A stretch of DNA of 64,000 bases from Bartonella ancashensis. GTDB taxonomy: Bacteria; Pseudomonadota; Alphaproteobacteria; Rhizobiales; Rhizobiaceae. Shown piece by piece: positions 31,936-42,685 of the stretch (positions within the stretch are counted from its first letter, which is position 1; each line of letters opens with the position of its first letter). The notes below the pieces were generated by a model. It was not told the DNA's origin, made no database searches, and worked only from the letters and a program-made list of their open reading frames with translations. The stretch spans positions 1,078,001 to 1,142,000 of the forward strand of contig NZ_CP010401.1 in NCBI RefSeq assembly GCF_001281405.1, in the 5' to 3' direction. Made by a program: the position numbers and the translations under genes.

Positions 31936-32490
31936 ATGATTTACAATATTTACAGTCGCGAGATCCTTAAACATGCTGCGCATATAAGCAAAGTTGGGCG
32001 ATTGGACAATCCCGATGTCACATCAAAAAAACGCGCGCGTCTCTGCGGCTCAACAGTTCTCGTTGACCTAAAAATAGAAGACAAGATTGTTATCGATTTT
32101 TCCCACGAAATACGTGCGTGCGCTCTTGGACAAGCTGCATCCTCTATTTTGGCACGCCACATCGTAGGAAAAAAAATACAAGACCTTAAAGAATTGCAAA
32201 ACGTAATCCAACACATGCTAACAAAAAATGGGCCTCCTCCCCTAACTCCTTTTGAAGAATTTTCTTGCCTACAACCTCTCAAAAATTATAAAGAGCGTCA
32301 TGCATCAATAATGATCATATTTGACGCAATCATCGACTGTATCAAGCAATTTGAAGAAAAAACAGATGGTCTCCTCTCTCCCACAAGAAAAGAAAGCAAA
32401 AAGTCGGAATTATGCAGGGCACTGGAAAAAAACTCCCGGACGGCTACTTGGCATAGCACTGATACGTCTCTATCAAATAACACTTTCTAG
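31936..32490 (+). CDS. IscU/NifU-like iron-sulfur scaffold-family protein
   Basis: The N-terminal 130 residues match the NifU_N/IscU fold as found in the Rhizobiales gene linked to yidD. ARLCGSTV holds the first conserved Cys and RACALGQAASSILARHI the second. The third Cys position is replaced: the segment before the last helix reads NYKERHASIM. A role in Fe-S assembly is therefore only inferred. The frame continues about 40 codons past the expected end, overlapping the yidD coding region by about 125 bases in another frame. This suggests loss of the original stop by a small indel or substitution. Confidence 0.8.
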   Translation: MIYNIYSREILKHAAHISKVGRLDNPDVTSKKRARLCGSTVLVDLKIEDKIVIDFSHEIRACALGQAASSILARHIVGKKIQDLKELQNVIQHMLTKNGPPPLTPFEEFSCLQPLKNYKERHASIMIIFDAIIDCIKQFEEKTDGLLSPTRKESKKSELCRALEKNSRTATWHSTDTSLSNNTF

Positions 32491-32719
32491 TTTTCTAGGA
32501 AATCAGTGCCGTTATCAACCAACCTGTTCAGAGTATACCTACGAAGCAATTGCGCGCTACGGTTTGTGGCCCGGCATCTGGATGGGTTTTTTTCGCATCT
32601 TACGCTGTAATCCATTTGGAGCACACGGCTTTGATCCGGTACCAGCTTCTCTTGCTCCTTCTTGTCGTTTTTACAAACCTTGGCATTACTGGAAAATTTC
32701 TGCAAAACGTCATAAATAG
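32366..32719 (+). CDS. yidD: Membrane protein insertion efficiency factor YidD
   Basis: YidD is a small basic membrane-associated protein that helps YidC insert proteins. The core LIRLYQITLSSFLGNQCRY, PTCSEYTYEAIARYG and FRILRCNPFGAHGFDPVP is fully conserved, with the invariant Cys residues. The ATG at 32366 gives 117 residues; the frame is open to 32321. The upstream partner overlaps it out of frame to 32490. It is followed by thrS after about 120 bases. Confidence 0.93.
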   Translation: MVSSLPQEKKAKSRNYAGHWKKTPGRLLGIALIRLYQITLSSFLGNQCRYQPTCSEYTYEAIARYGLWPGIWMGFFRILRCNPFGAHGFDPVPASLAPSCRFYKPWHYWKISAKRHK

Positions 32720-32837
32720 TTCTTTTCTTTTTTAGTGTATCTTGCTAAAGGGTCAAGCTGTTAGTTTCGCTGAGGAATTAATACGGTATTTGTAAAACCA
32801 TTCGCAACCGTTGGCGAAACTGGATAGAGGTTTTTTT

Positions 32838-34838
32838 ATGTCTTGTTCTGTTGTTCTTTCTTTTCCCGATGGTTCAGAGCATAATTACCCTTCTGAAACG
32901 ACAGGCTTGGAATTTGCTGAGTCCATTTCTAAATCTCTTGCAAAAACAGCTGTTGCGTATAGCCTTAATGGGAAAATCCGAGATCTTTCAGATCCATTGA
33001 AAGAATCCGGTAAAATTGAAGTTATTACCCGTGATGATCCACGCGCGCTTGAGCTGATACGCCACGATTGTGCACATGTTCTTGCTGAAGCAGTTCAGGA
33101 ACTATTTCCTGAAACACAAGTCACAATTGGACCAGTTATTGAAAATGGTTTTTATTATGATTTTGCGCGTCCACAGCCATTTACCCTAGATGATCTTACA
33201 ACCATCGAAAAGAAAATGCGTGAAATTATCCAGCGCAACGAACCTTTCAAAAAAGAAATTTGGTCTCGTGAAAAAGCTAAAAGGATTTTTTCTGAAAAGG
33301 GTGAATTTTACAAAGTTGAGCTTATTGATGCTATCCCTGAAGATCAATACTTAAATATTTATTATCAGGGAAATTGGTTTGACCTATGTCGTGGCCCCCA
33401 TATGCGATCTGCTGGTCAAATTGGTAATGCTTTTAAACTTATGAAAGTTGCGGGTGCTTACTGGCGTGGTGATGCTAATAATCCCATGTTAACAAGAATT
33501 TATGGCACAGCATTTTCTAATGAAAATGATTTGAAAGCCTATCTTCACATATTGGAAGAAGCTGAGAAACGTGATCATCGTCGTTTAGGACGTGAAATGG
33601 ATTTATTCCATTTTCAAGAAGAAAGTCCTGGAATGATCTTTTGGCATCCTAAAGGTTGGAAAATATTTCAAAATCTAATTGGCTATATGCGCAGACGCCT
33701 CGATGATCATCAATACGCAGAAGTCAATGCACCACAAGTTCTTGACAAATCACTCTGGGAAACATCTGGTCATTGGGAGTGGTATAAAGAAAATATGTTT
33801 AAAACAATCCCGGCTTCTGATAACTGGGATGATAACCATGTTTACGCGCTAAAGCCCATGAATTGTCCTGGTCACGTGCAACTTTTTAAACATGGTCTAA
33901 GGTCTTATCGCGATCTACCTGTAAGACTTGCCGAATTTGGTCTTCTCCATCGCTATGAACCTTCAGGCTCTTTGCATGGTCTCATGCGCGTACGTAGTTT
34001 TACACAAGACGATGCACATATTTTTTGTACAGAAGAACAATTAGCTAATGAATGCCTTAGTATTAATAATCTTATACTGTCCACTTATGCCGATTTTGGT
34101 TTCAATGAGGTTATTCTCAAGCTCTCAACGCGTCCCAAAAAACGCGTCGGATCCGATGAATTGTGGGACCATGCCGAAGCTATTATGACATCTGTCCTTA
34201 AGACTATTGAACAGGAATCTGAAGGGCGTATCAAAACAGATATTCTTCCCGGAGAAGGCGCATTTTATGGCCCTAAATTTGAGTACACCTTAAAAGATGC
34301 TATCGGCCGAGAATGGCAGTGTGGCACAACACAAGTAGACTTTAATCTTCCTGAACGTTTTGGCGCATTTTATATTGATAAAAATTCAGAAAAGCGCCAG
34401 CCTGTTATGGTTCACCGAGCTGTCTTGGGATCCATGGAGCGTTTTTTGGGGATACTCATTGAAAATTTTTCTGGACATATGCCACTTTGGCTTGCTCCTC
34501 AACAAATTATTGTTGCGTCTATTACATCAGAGACCAATGAATATGTAAAAATGGTTACCACAAAACTTAAAGTGGCTGGACTTTCAGCAGAATCAGACCT
34601 GCGCAACGAAAAGATTAATTATAAGATACGTGAACACTCTCTGCAGAAGATTCCTGTACTTTTGATATGTGGAAAACGTGAGGCTGAAACAGGAAGTGTA
34701 AGTATACGTCGTTTAGGAAGTACAGACCAGATAGCTTCTCTCTCCGTAGAAGATGTAATCAAACAGCTTTCAAAAGAAGCAACCCCACCGGATATACAAC
34801 GCTTAATCAATGCAGATAAAAATAACCAACTGTTATGA
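32838..34838 (+). CDS. thrS: Threonyl-tRNA synthetase
   Basis: ThrS charges tRNA-Thr and edits misacylated serine. The 666-residue enzyme has the TGS domain at the N-terminus, then the editing domain with [17 protein letters not shown] and the downstream Cys in [10 protein letters not shown]. The class II catalytic core follows ([40 protein letters not shown]), and then the anticodon-binding domain. ATG 32838 is preceded by AGAGG; the frame is open to 32811. No leader attenuator or T-box-like element was recognised upstream. Confidence 0.98.
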   Translation: MSCSVVLSFPDGSEHNYPSETTGLEFAESISKSLAKTAVAYSLNGKIRDLSDPLKESGKIEVITRDDPRALELIRHDCAHVLAEAVQELFPETQVTIGPVIENGFYYDFARPQPFTLDDLTTIEKKMREIIQRNEPFKKEIWSREKAKRIFSEKGEFYKVELIDAIPEDQYLNIYYQGNWFDLCRGPHMRSAGQIGNAFKLMKVAGAYWRGDANNPMLTRIYGTAFSNENDLKAYLHILEEAEKRDHRRLGREMDLFHFQEESPGMIFWHPKGWKIFQNLIGYMRRRLDDHQYAEVNAPQVLDKSLWETSGHWEWYKENMFKTIPASDNWDDNHVYALKPMNCPGHVQLFKHGLRSYRDLPVRLAEFGLLHRYEPSGSLHGLMRVRSFTQDDAHIFCTEEQLANECLSINNLILSTYADFGFNEVILKLSTRPKKRVGSDELWDHAEAIMTSVLKTIEQESEGRIKTDILPGEGAFYGPKFEYTLKDAIGREWQCGTTQVDFNLPERFGAFYIDKNSEKRQPVMVHRAVLGSMERFLGILIENFSGHMPLWLAPQQIIVASITSETNEYVKMVTTKLKVAGLSAESDLRNEKINYKIREHSLQKIPVLLICGKREAETGSVSIRRLGSTDQIASLSVEDVIKQLSKEATPPDIQRLINADKNNQLL

Positions 34839-34861
34839 AAGAGATAATGGGCTAAGGGTTG

Positions 34862-35365
34862 TTACCGTGCCTTATCAAGTATGCGCTTACACTCAACGAG
34901 CTCGAGAAGTATCTCTTGCAACAAAACCCCATCACTTTTATCTTGATAACTATTGGCAACACCAATCTTTTCTTCTTCCCCCTTTATAAATTCAAAAAAA
35001 CCGAGTGCCGTCTCCTTTTTTGATTTATCTTGAGTCTCTTCAGAGCTTTTTTTTGCTTGTTTTTTCTCCATTAAAATACGCATAGCATCAACATCGTTAC
35101 TCCCGACCGCAACAACAAAAGAGGCACCGTTTTCCTTTAAAAGGCGCTGAACGCCTTTTATAGTATATCCCTGCCCATAAAGTAGCTGCTTGATACCACT
35201 GAGTAAGGCAACATCTGTAGGGCGATAATAACGCCGCCCCCCACCACGCTTCAATAACTTAATCTGAGGAAAACGCGTTTCCCAAAATCTCAACACATGC
35301 TGAGGAAGCCCCAATAACTCAGCAACTTCGCTAATCGTGCGAAAAGCATCAAGGCTCTTGTCCAT
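34862..35365 (-). CDS. MerR-family transcriptional regulator
   Basis: The 167-residue product has an N-terminal MerR-type winged helix ([25 protein letters not shown], with [20 protein letters not shown]). A coiled dimerisation helix follows, and then a Lys/Glu-rich tail without metal-binding cysteines. This gene regularly closes the plsX-fabH-ihfA block in Rhizobiales. Its targets are unknown. It ends 23 bases from the convergent thrS. Confidence 0.9.
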   Translation of the reverse strand: MDKSLDAFRTISEVAELLGLPQHVLRFWETRFPQIKLLKRGGGRRYYRPTDVALLSGIKQLLYGQGYTIKGVQRLLKENGASFVVAVGSNDVDAMRILMEKKQAKKSSEETQDKSKKETALGFFEFIKGEEEKIGVANSYQDKSDGVLLQEILLELVECKRILDKAR

Positions 35366-35507
35366 TTCACAATACCTTACTTAAAATTATATAAATAATT
35401 TTACAATGAATAGCTAAACTTGATCCCCTATCATCACTACACACCAAAAATAAAAACCATATTACCTAATTCCAAAAACAAAAACTTTCCTCTTAAATTA
35501 AGATTCC

Positions 35508-35864
35508 TTAACGAAAACCAGACTGCTTAAATTTATCTGATCTCATAAGAGTATTTTTAGTTTTTACGTAATGCGCATCTAAAATCCTCTGCTTAAGTAT
35601 ATTAGCAGCCTTAAATGTCACAACACGCCGCGGCGGAATAGGTGCCTCAACACCCGTTTTTGGATTACGCCCAATTCGTTCACTTTTACTACGTACCTGA
35701 AAAGTTGCAAAAGAAGATAACTTAACTGATTCACCCCTTACAAGTGAATTACTAATCTCACTCAGAATGAACTCGATCAAAGCTACCGATTCAGAATGCG
35801 ACAAGCCCACTTTTCTACAAACCGCACTCGCCAGATCCGCACGCGTTACCGCCTTACTTGCCAT
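35508..35864 (-). CDS. ihfA: Integration host factor subunit alpha
   Basis: IHF is the DNA-bending heterodimer used in replication, transcription and recombination. The 118-residue product has [20 protein letters not shown] and the beta-arm signature [21 protein letters not shown] with its intercalating Pro region. A C-terminal tail of about 20 residues exceeds the E. coli form. ATG 35864 ([11 protein letters not shown]) was chosen; the frame is open to 35900. It lies between fabH and the MerR regulator. Confidence 0.94.
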   Translation of the reverse strand: MASKAVTRADLASAVCRKVGLSHSESVALIEFILSEISNSLVRGESVKLSSFATFQVRSKSERIGRNPKTGVEAPIPPRRVVTFKAANILKQRILDAHYVKTKNTLMRSDKFKQSGFR

Positions 35865-35939
35865 TATTTTCACCTTCAACTTTTCTAAATTATGAGGCAA
35901 TTTATACGTTTTATTTCTATATGGTCAAGTTGTTATATC

Positions 35940-36914
35940 TCACCAACGGATAAGCATTGCTCCCCATGTAAATCCGCCTCCCATAGCCTCCAACAAGATT
36001 AAATTCCCCTTTTTTACTCTTCCATCCTGAACAGCAGTTGTTAAAGCTAATGGTACAGATGCCGCAGATGTATTACCATGTTGATCAACAGTAATAACAA
36101 TCTTATTTTCCTTGATCCCTAATTTTTTAGCAGATGCTTCAATGATACGCTTGTTTGCTTGATGGGGTATGAACCAATCTAATTGGGAAGGGTCTATACC
36201 AACCGCATCAAAGCAATCATCAATTACATCCGTTATCATACCAACAGCATGTTTAAAAACCTCCCGCCCTTTCATGCGTAACTGACCCACAGTTTGCGTT
36301 GTTGAAGGACCACCATCGACATAAAGCTTCTCTTTATACATACCGTCAGAGCGCAATTTTACAGACAATATTCCACGATCATGAAAAGGATCACCTTTAA
36401 CTTCTTTTGCTTCTAAAATAGCTGCTCCTGCTCCATCTCCAAACAATACACATGTTGTACGATCTCCCCAATCCAAAATTCGAGAAAACGTCTCTGACCC
36501 TATTACCAAAACTCTTTTAACGGCTCCACAGCGCAAATAAGCATCCCCTGTTGCCAATGCAAAAATAAAACCAGAACAAACAGCTTGAATATCAAAAGCA
36601 AAACCATGCTTCATTCCTAAAGCATGCTGAATTTCAACAGCAGATGCAGGAAAAGTATGGTTAGGTGTTGATGTTGCTAAAATGATACAATCAATATCCT
36701 GTACTGTCATCCCAGAGTTGATAAGCGCGGCTTGTGCAGCCTGCACTCCTAAAGAAACTGTTGTCTCATTTTCATTAGCAATGTAACGTTGGCGAATTCC
36801 TGTACGTTGAACGATCCACGCATCAGATGTTTCAACAAACTTTGTGATCTCGTCATTTGACAATTTTTTTTCAGGTAAAGCACTTCCTACACCACACACA
36901 ACCGATTGGATCAT
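35940..36914 (-). CDS. fabH: Beta-ketoacyl-ACP synthase III
   Basis: FabH condenses acetyl-CoA with malonyl-ACP to start fatty-acid chains. The 324-residue product contains the catalytic Cys in [13 protein letters not shown], His in [13 protein letters not shown], and Asn in [13 protein letters not shown], forming the standard Cys-His-Asn triad. It follows plsX with about 50 bases between them, the conserved order. Confidence 0.98.
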   Translation of the reverse strand: MIQSVVCGVGSALPEKKLSNDEITKFVETSDAWIVQRTGIRQRYIANENETTVSLGVQAAQAALINSGMTVQDIDCIILATSTPNHTFPASAVEIQHALGMKHGFAFDIQAVCSGFIFALATGDAYLRCGAVKRVLVIGSETFSRILDWGDRTTCVLFGDGAGAAILEAKEVKGDPFHDRGILSVKLRSDGMYKEKLYVDGGPSTTQTVGQLRMKGREVFKHAVGMITDVIDDCFDAVGIDPSQLDWFIPHQANKRIIEASAKKLGIKENKIVITVDQHGNTSAASVPLALTTAVQDGRVKKGNLILLEAMGGGFTWGAMLIRW

Positions 36915-36963
36915 TAAATTATAACCCTCTTACAAAAATTTTTACCTGTACTGTGGATATCAA

Positions 36964-38034
36964 TCATATTACTTCCTTATCAATCACAAATTCACCTTCA
37001 CTATTCAAAAATGTTTCTCTTTTTTCATGAAAGCATCGTAAGTCTTCAATTATTCTTTTTAAAAGCTCGTTATTAACCATCTCATAACCAACACCGATGG
37101 CAGAAGCAAAACTACTAGCATTAGCACTACCATGACTTTTTATAACAACACCATTTAGCCCTAGTAAAACACCACCATTAACTCGATTAGGGTCCATTTT
37201 CTGTTTTAGTTTACGAAAAGCATCTCGTGATAAAAAATAACCCAAGCGCGAAAGGATGGAACTACTCATAGCATTTTTTAAGATATCCGACATCTGTTGT
37301 GCTGTACCTTCTGCAACTTTTAGTGCGATATTACCAGAAAATCCCTCAGTAATAACAACATCAGCCGTTCCTTTTCCAATATCATTCCCTTCAACAAACC
37401 CTTTATATTCCAACCCATCCAACTGAACTTTACGTAATATCATTCCAGCTTTCTTAATTTCATCGAGTCCTTTAACCTCTTCAACCCCTACATTTAAAAG
37501 TCCAATGGTTGGCTTCTTAATACAATACAAGGCTCGAAACATACCAGCACCCATAACCGCAAAATCAACCAATTGATGAGCAGATGCACCAATCGTTGCT
37601 CCTATATCTAAAACAACACTTTCACCACGAAGAGTGGGCCAAACACCTGCAATCCCAGGACGCTCAACTCCTGATATCATTTTTAAACAAAAATAGGACA
37701 TTGCCATAAGTGCACCAGTATTTCCAGCAGAAATACAAGCGTCAGCTTCACCATTTTTTACAGCTTCAATTGCATGCCACATTGAAGACCTTCCACGCCC
37801 AACACGTAATGCTTGGCTTGGTTTCTCATCCATACGCGTATAAGTTTTTGTGGCATAAAAGCGTGATACGGTAGAAAGATTAGGGTACTTTTTTAAAATC
37901 GGCTCAACAAGATCTTCTATCCCATAAAACAAAAAATAAACACCTGGTAAATACCTCTGCGCAATCGCTGCCCCTGCTATCACAACTTCTGGACCATAAT
38001 CACCACCCATGACATCCACAGAAATTCTAATCAC
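36964..38034 (-). CDS. plsX: Phosphate acyltransferase
   Basis: PlsX makes acyl-phosphate from acyl-ACP for phospholipid synthesis. The 356-residue protein starts [21 protein letters not shown] and has [28 protein letters not shown] and VLDIGATIG, all family signatures. VDGFSGN-like [14 protein letters not shown] follows. It works with FabH at the junction of fatty-acid and phospholipid synthesis. Confidence 0.98.
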   Translation of the reverse strand: MIRISVDVMGGDYGPEVVIAGAAIAQRYLPGVYFLFYGIEDLVEPILKKYPNLSTVSRFYATKTYTRMDEKPSQALRVGRGRSSMWHAIEAVKNGEADACISAGNTGALMAMSYFCLKMISGVERPGIAGVWPTLRGESVVLDIGATIGASAHQLVDFAVMGAGMFRALYCIKKPTIGLLNVGVEEVKGLDEIKKAGMILRKVQLDGLEYKGFVEGNDIGKGTADVVITEGFSGNIALKVAEGTAQQMSDILKNAMSSSILSRLGYFLSRDAFRKLKQKMDPNRVNGGVLLGLNGVVIKSHGSANASSFASAIGVGYEMVNNELLKRIIEDLRCFHEKRETFLNSEGEFVIDKEVI

Positions 38035-38184
38035 AGCTACATACCCCGTTTAATAAAATTACCACGACAACAACTATCCCTGTAACCGCTTATTACTACA
38101 ACCTTTTTGTAAAGCACTATTCCCTACGTTAACAATTAAGTATTCTTTGCTTTAACATACAACAAATAGTCTTTAACATCCCTG

Positions 38185-38718
38185 TTATTTCAGTCTTTTC
38201 AGAACAGAGAATGGTGATGATTTTTCTTCTACTTTCTCTGAATTCTTTGTTGCATTTATGGAGACATTTTCTTTACGTGGATAATGATCAATTGATAATT
38301 CTAGAAATTCCTCCATAACTGCACCAATATCAATTTTATCACCATAAAAAACGTCCGGTATATCCGGCCCATCTACATTTAAGAATAATTCACCTGTATC
38401 CTTCGATACAAGCGGTTTGGCTAGTTTTGAATCTTCGGGAACAAAAATAACCTCAATATTTTCATGAATATCATTTTCTAACGCCTCTAACGTAACAACA
38501 CATTGCTGTATTATGCTAACTCGCAACGAACCTGTTACAAGAACTCCACGCTTTTTCCAAAGGGAAATATGAAACTTTCCTTCACATAGTTTTACTCCAA
38601 GTAAATTATGATTTTGAGCTAAAGATGCACACTCTTCTTTATTTGCAGAGACATGAACTTTAATCCCCTTAAGAGGTAAAGATCGTACTGAAATAGGATA
38701 AGTTAGAGCAAATATCAT
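38185..38718 (-). CDS. YceD-family (DUF177) protein
   Basis: DUF177/YceD proteins occur beside rpmF-plsX in most bacteria; in several organisms they are linked to rRNA or large-subunit metabolism. The 177-residue product has the family core SLRVSIIQQCVVTLEALEND with its conserved Cys and IDIGAVMEEFLELSIDHYPR near the C-terminus. rpmF is not adjacent here. It is divergent from bamE across 170 bases. Confidence 0.85.
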   Translation of the reverse strand: MIFALTYPISVRSLPLKGIKVHVSANKEECASLAQNHNLLGVKLCEGKFHISLWKKRGVLVTGSLRVSIIQQCVVTLEALENDIHENIEVIFVPEDSKLAKPLVSKDTGELFLNVDGPDIPDVFYGDKIDIGAVMEEFLELSIDHYPRKENVSINATKNSEKVEEKSSPFSVLKRLK

Positions 38719-38890
38719 GGCATAGGCATTTTCTTGAATGTAATTTAAAATTCCACAACATAGGTGACTATAATATACCGTCCTTAATATTCAACAAAAA
38801 AGAAGTTAAATCTAACCTATTGCAGATCATATAAAATTAAGGTAGAATCTGAGCAGACTCCTTTGTTTATATTTTAGATGTAAAGTGAAA

Positions 38891-39379
38891 ATGTCATTTT
38901 TTCGAGTATCTTTTGCAACAACTTTTAATTCGTATAGATTGTCTGTCGCCGCACTTATGACAGTTTCTTCGCTTCTTGCTGGTTGCTATATTTTTGATTC
39001 TTTGGATTCAAGCCAGGTTTACACGGAAGGTTATGTTCTTGATAAAGGTGCTCTTAGCTCTGTCTCTGTTGGATCAAGCCAAGAACAAGTTCTTTTAGCT
39101 TTGGGATCTCCTTCTTTAAAAACACAATATGATAATGAAGTTTTCTATTATATTTCACAAACCCGATATCGGAAGGTGCAATTTATGAAAACAAGAATTA
39201 TAGATCGTAAAGTTTTGGCCATATATTTTAACAAAAATCGTCAAATTGAAAGAATAGCTCATTATGGCTTGCAGGATGGCAAAGTGTTTGACTTTATTAC
39301 GCAAGAAACACCAACAGCTGGCAAAGATCAATCGTTCTTGATGAAAATAATCGGAAATCCTATAGCTAGTTTAAACTAG
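38891..39379 (+). CDS. bamE: Outer membrane assembly lipoprotein BamE (SmpA/OmlA)
   Basis: BamE is a small lipoprotein of the BAM complex that folds outer-membrane beta-barrels. The product has a signal sequence ending in the lipobox LLAGC. The BamE fold follows: GALSSVSVGSSQEQVLLALGSP, then FYYISQTRY and FNKNRQIERIAHYGLQDGK. Start ATG 38891 is used; a GTG at 38885 is possible. Divergent from the yceD-plsX block, the usual Rhizobiales arrangement. Confidence 0.93.
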   Translation: MSFFRVSFATTFNSYRLSVAALMTVSSLLAGCYIFDSLDSSQVYTEGYVLDKGALSSVSVGSSQEQVLLALGSPSLKTQYDNEVFYYISQTRYRKVQFMKTRIIDRKVLAIYFNKNRQIERIAHYGLQDGKVFDFITQETPTAGKDQSFLMKIIGNPIASLN

Positions 39380-39433
39380 TTTATCATTCTCTTTTTTCAT
39401 TTCCGTAGATGTTTTTGCTAAAGTTTTTTCTAT

Positions 39434-39904
39434 TCACGGGCGGCATTTTTTCGCTATACTATCGAGAATTGCATTAACAACTTTTGGCTCGTCATCATCA
39501 AAAAACGCTTTAGCTATATCAATATATTCACTTATTACAACAGCAGTTGGAACGTCTTTACGGTTTATTAACTCCCATAACCCTGCACGTAATATTGCAC
39601 GTAGTATTGAATCTAAACGCGATAGAGACCATTCCTCAGAAAGCTGCTTATGAAGCACTGGATCAAGTTTTTTCTGATCTTGAACAACACCAACTGTAAT
39701 AGCCCGAAACCACTGTAAATCAGCATCAAGATATTGATTACCATCTATATCTTGCCCTAACCGGTAGCTCTCGTATTCAGCTACCGTTTCCATAACACCG
39801 GTGCCAACTACATCCATTTGGTAAAGAGCCTGCACAGCAGCAAGTCTTGCTGCACCACGTTTGTTGACAGAACACAAAAAGTCCTCGTTTTTCACATGAG
39901 TCAT
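39434..39904 (-). CDS. nusB: Transcription antitermination factor NusB
   Basis: NusB with NusE (S10) binds boxA RNA for rRNA antitermination. The 156-residue product shows [35 protein letters not shown] and the end [28 protein letters not shown] (spread over about residues 120-150), all typical. It follows ribH by two bases at the end of the riboflavin operon. Confidence 0.97.
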   Translation of the reverse strand: MTHVKNEDFLCSVNKRGAARLAAVQALYQMDVVGTGVMETVAEYESYRLGQDIDGNQYLDADLQWFRAITVGVVQDQKKLDPVLHKQLSEEWSLSRLDSILRAILRAGLWELINRKDVPTAVVISEYIDIAKAFFDDDEPKVVNAILDSIAKKCRP

Positions 39905-39906
39905 AT

Positions 39907-40365
39907 CTAATGGGACTCTCCAAATTGCTTTTTAAGAGCTATCATACATAAAGCAGCTTGAGCAGCAAAACCACCTTTATTTTTTCTATCTTCTCTCGCA
40001 CGTTCCCATGCTTGTTTTTCATTCTCAACGGTCAGAATACCATTTCCGATAGCCAATCGTCTATGGGTGGTCAAATTCATTAACGCCATACAAGAATTGT
40101 TTGCAACAATCTCGAAATGATATGTTTCTCCTCGAATTATACAACCAAGTGCAACATAACCATCATAAAATATCTTTTTATTATCTTCAGCAAAAGCTAT
40201 TGCTCCAGGAATTTCAAGTGCTCCAGGGACACTTACAACGTCATAGCTAGCACCACTTCTTTGTAAAACACTCGCAGCACCCATAAGAAGCGCATCAGAC
40301 AATTCATGGTAAAAACGCGCCTCAACAATTAATAAATGCGAACCTATGTGTGCTTTTTGTCTCAC
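39907..40365 (-). CDS. ribH: 6,7-dimethyl-8-ribityllumazine synthase
   Basis: RibH joins the ribityl-uracil and butanone-phosphate precursors to make lumazine, the penultimate step of riboflavin synthesis. The 152-residue product has [28 protein letters not shown] with the catalytic His, and [17 protein letters not shown]. It lies between ribE and nusB. An 89-base gap to ribE shows no gene or riboswitch-like fold. Confidence 0.97.
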   Translation of the reverse strand: MRQKAHIGSHLLIVEARFYHELSDALLMGAASVLQRSGASYDVVSVPGALEIPGAIAFAEDNKKIFYDGYVALGCIIRGETYHFEIVANNSCMALMNLTTHRRLAIGNGILTVENEKQAWERAREDRKNKGGFAAQAALCMIALKKQFGESH

Positions 40366-40454
40366 AAAAGAGCCTCCAATAAAAATAATCTATAAAAAAA
40401 TATTAAAAATACACAACAGAAAATTTCTGAAAAATACAAAACAACCTAATTTAC

Positions 40455-41072
40455 TTATTTATTCTCCATTCCAAAACCAGAAAGTCTAGCAGCATAACGA
40501 GCAAATTGATCAACTTCTAAGTTTACCTGATCTCCGATTCTAGCCTGTCCCCACGTCGTCACATCAAGTGTATGTCGAATAATAAGAACATCTAGAATAT
40601 CATCTTTTATAGAATTAACAGTCAAAGACGTACCATTAAGCGCAACAGCTCCCTTTTCAGCAATAAAAGGTGTCAACCGTTCTGGAACTCGTAAACGAAA
40701 GTGAATAGCATCACCTTCACTTTTTTTATCAATAATTTCAGCAAGACCATCAATATGGCCAGAAACAAGATGTCCTCCCATTTCATCACCAAGTTTTAAC
40801 GAACGTTCTAAATTAATAAAAGTACCTTTTTTCCAATATGAGAGATTTGTTAAAAGCAAAGTCTCTTTCCATGCCTCCACAGTAAACCAATTACCACCGG
40901 CTTGTTTTAACACCCGTTCTACAACCGTTAAACAGATACCTGAACATGAAATGGATGCGCCAATTTTTAAATTTTTTAAATCATAACTCGTAAAAATATT
41001 CAAACGCACACCTTGTGCCAAAGGTTTTACTTCTTCAACACAACCAATCCCCATTACAATCCCTGTAAACAT
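40455..41072 (-). CDS. ribE: Riboflavin synthase alpha chain
   Basis: Riboflavin synthase dismutates two lumazines to riboflavin. The 205-residue protein is a tandem of two lumazine-binding domains: [15 protein letters not shown] with ISCSGICLTVVE in the first, and HLVSGHIDGLAEI with VALNGTSLTVNSI in the second. The ATG at 41072 is the canonical MFTGIV start; the frame is open to 41096. It overlaps ribD by 19 bases. Confidence 0.97.
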   Translation of the reverse strand: MFTGIVMGIGCVEEVKPLAQGVRLNIFTSYDLKNLKIGASISCSGICLTVVERVLKQAGGNWFTVEAWKETLLLTNLSYWKKGTFINLERSLKLGDEMGGHLVSGHIDGLAEIIDKKSEGDAIHFRLRVPERLTPFIAEKGAVALNGTSLTVNSIKDDILDVLIIRHTLDVTTWGQARIGDQVNLEVDQFARYAARLSGFGMENK

Positions 41073-42181
41073 AGCGCTTTTCGCCTCCACCTGCATAAAT
41101 GATCATTTTCTAGCATTCTCGTCTCTATTTTACTAAATTCTGAAAGATAAGATTCAATATGAGGAGGCCTAATTCGGTCTTTGCCTAAGATAATTGGAGT
41201 ATAAAAACATATTAAGTGATCTACACAACCAACATTTAAGAAAATTTCCCCCGTTTTTGTTCCCCCTTCAAGTAAGACACTATTGATTCCAAGCTCGCAA
41301 AGTAATTGTAAAATAGCAAGAGGATGCATCAAATTGTTATTCACTTTTACTGAATACACACGCACACCGTATCGCTCCAATTCTACTTTTTTTCTTCCAT
41401 CTAAAAGAGTTTCATCGCAAATAATCCATGTAGGAATTTGCATTGCAGTTTGCACAACTTTTGCATTCAGTGGAATACGTAAATTTTTATCTAAAATGAT
41501 ACGCACAGGTGAACGCATTTCAAGCCCTGGTAAACGGCAGCTTAATTGTGGATCATCTGCTAATATGGTACCAATACCTACCATAATAGCATCACTCCGA
41601 GCACGCAAAATATGAACGTATTTGCGAGAAGCAACTCCACTAATTCTTATCCCTCCATTCCCCTTTTTTCCTACACCATTATCTGCAGAAATTGCCATCT
41701 TTAAAGTTACTTCACAACGCTGCAAATTTTTAACACAAAAATAGGCACTTAACGTTTCAAATGCTTCATCTCTGAGAACACCTTCAACGACTTTGACACC
41801 TGCAGCCTTCAAAATAGAAATACCACGACCACAAACCCTCTTATCCGGATCAGTGAAAGCAATAACAACTCGCGAGATACCTGAATGAATCAGCGCATCA
41901 ACACATGGTGGTGTTTCACCATAATGTGCACAAGGCTCTAACGTAACATAAGCGGTAGCACCACAAGAAAATGAACCAGCCATCTGTAAGGCCTGTATTT
42001 CAGCATGAGGTCTCCCACCGATAGCAGTTGCAGCATGACCTACAACAAATGATCTTACATCATCTCCCCGCACAATGAGTGCTCCAACGGAAGGGTTTTT
42101 ACAGGTAAGACCAACACGAAGCTCTGCCAAACAGATAGCCGCAGACATAAAACGCTTATCTTGTGCGCTCCTCTTATTCAT
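41054..42181 (-). CDS. ribD: Bifunctional riboflavin deaminase/reductase
   Basis: RibD deaminates the GTP-derived pyrimidine and then reduces its ribosyl side chain. The 375-residue enzyme has an N-terminal deaminase with the zinc motifs HAEIQAL and [13 protein letters not shown]-terminal reductase follows (about residues 150-360), with [25 protein letters not shown] and [12 protein letters not shown]. It overlaps nrdR by eight bases and ribE by 19, so translation is tightly coupled. Confidence 0.96.
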   Translation of the reverse strand: MNKRSAQDKRFMSAAICLAELRVGLTCKNPSVGALIVRGDDVRSFVVGHAATAIGGRPHAEIQALQMAGSFSCGATAYVTLEPCAHYGETPPCVDALIHSGISRVVIAFTDPDKRVCGRGISILKAAGVKVVEGVLRDEAFETLSAYFCVKNLQRCEVTLKMAISADNGVGKKGNGGIRISGVASRKYVHILRARSDAIMVGIGTILADDPQLSCRLPGLEMRSPVRIILDKNLRIPLNAKVVQTAMQIPTWIICDETLLDGRKKVELERYGVRVYSVKVNNNLMHPLAILQLLCELGINSVLLEGGTKTGEIFLNVGCVDHLICFYTPIILGKDRIRPPHIESYLSEFSKIETRMLENDHLCRWRRKALCLQGL

Positions 42182-42656
42182 CAAAATAAGATTCTATATC
42201 TGATGCGCCTTTTGATAACTCATTTATAATATCATGAAAATCACTCGCATTACGAAAATCACGGTATACTGAAGAAAAACGAATATATGCAATATCATCA
42301 ATATTTTTTAGTGATTCCATAACAAGACACCCAATTTTTTCTGAATGTATCTCAGGCTCCCCCAAATTTTCGAGTCGACGGACAATGCCAGAAATCGCCT
42401 GCTCAATGCGATCAGAATCAATGTTACGCTTGCGTACCGCTACATCAACTGACCACGTCAGTTTATTACGATCAAATGGTTCACGTCGACCATTTTTTTT
42501 TAAAACCATCAGCTCACGTAATTGAACACGCTCAAAAGTCGTAAAACGACCACCGCAAATAGAACACACACGCCTACGACGGATAACCGCTCCCTCTTCT
42601 GCTGGACGAGAATCTTTAACTTGTGTCTCTTCACACTGACAGTAGGGGCAACGCAT
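42174..42656 (-). CDS. nrdR: Transcriptional repressor NrdR
   Basis: NrdR represses ribonucleotide reductase genes in response to ATP/dATP. The 160-residue protein has the N-terminal zinc ribbon with [18 protein letters not shown] and [18 protein letters not shown]. The ATP-cone domain follows ([16 protein letters not shown]). It sits between glyA and ribD, the conserved Rhizobiales order. No nrd genes are in the window. Confidence 0.98.
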   Translation of the reverse strand: MRCPYCQCEETQVKDSRPAEEGAVIRRRRVCSICGGRFTTFERVQLRELMVLKKNGRREPFDRNKLTWSVDVAVRKRNIDSDRIEQAISGIVRRLENLGEPEIHSEKIGCLVMESLKNIDDIAYIRFSSVYRDFRNASDFHDIINELSKGASDIESYFDE

Positions 42657-42685
42657 CCTGTCTAAACCTCAACAAATATTAAAAT

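Noticed and set aside
40366..40454. Possible FMN riboswitch in the rib operon
   Set aside because: The short gap between ribE and ribH shows no conserved riboswitch-like helices, and it is internal to the operon.
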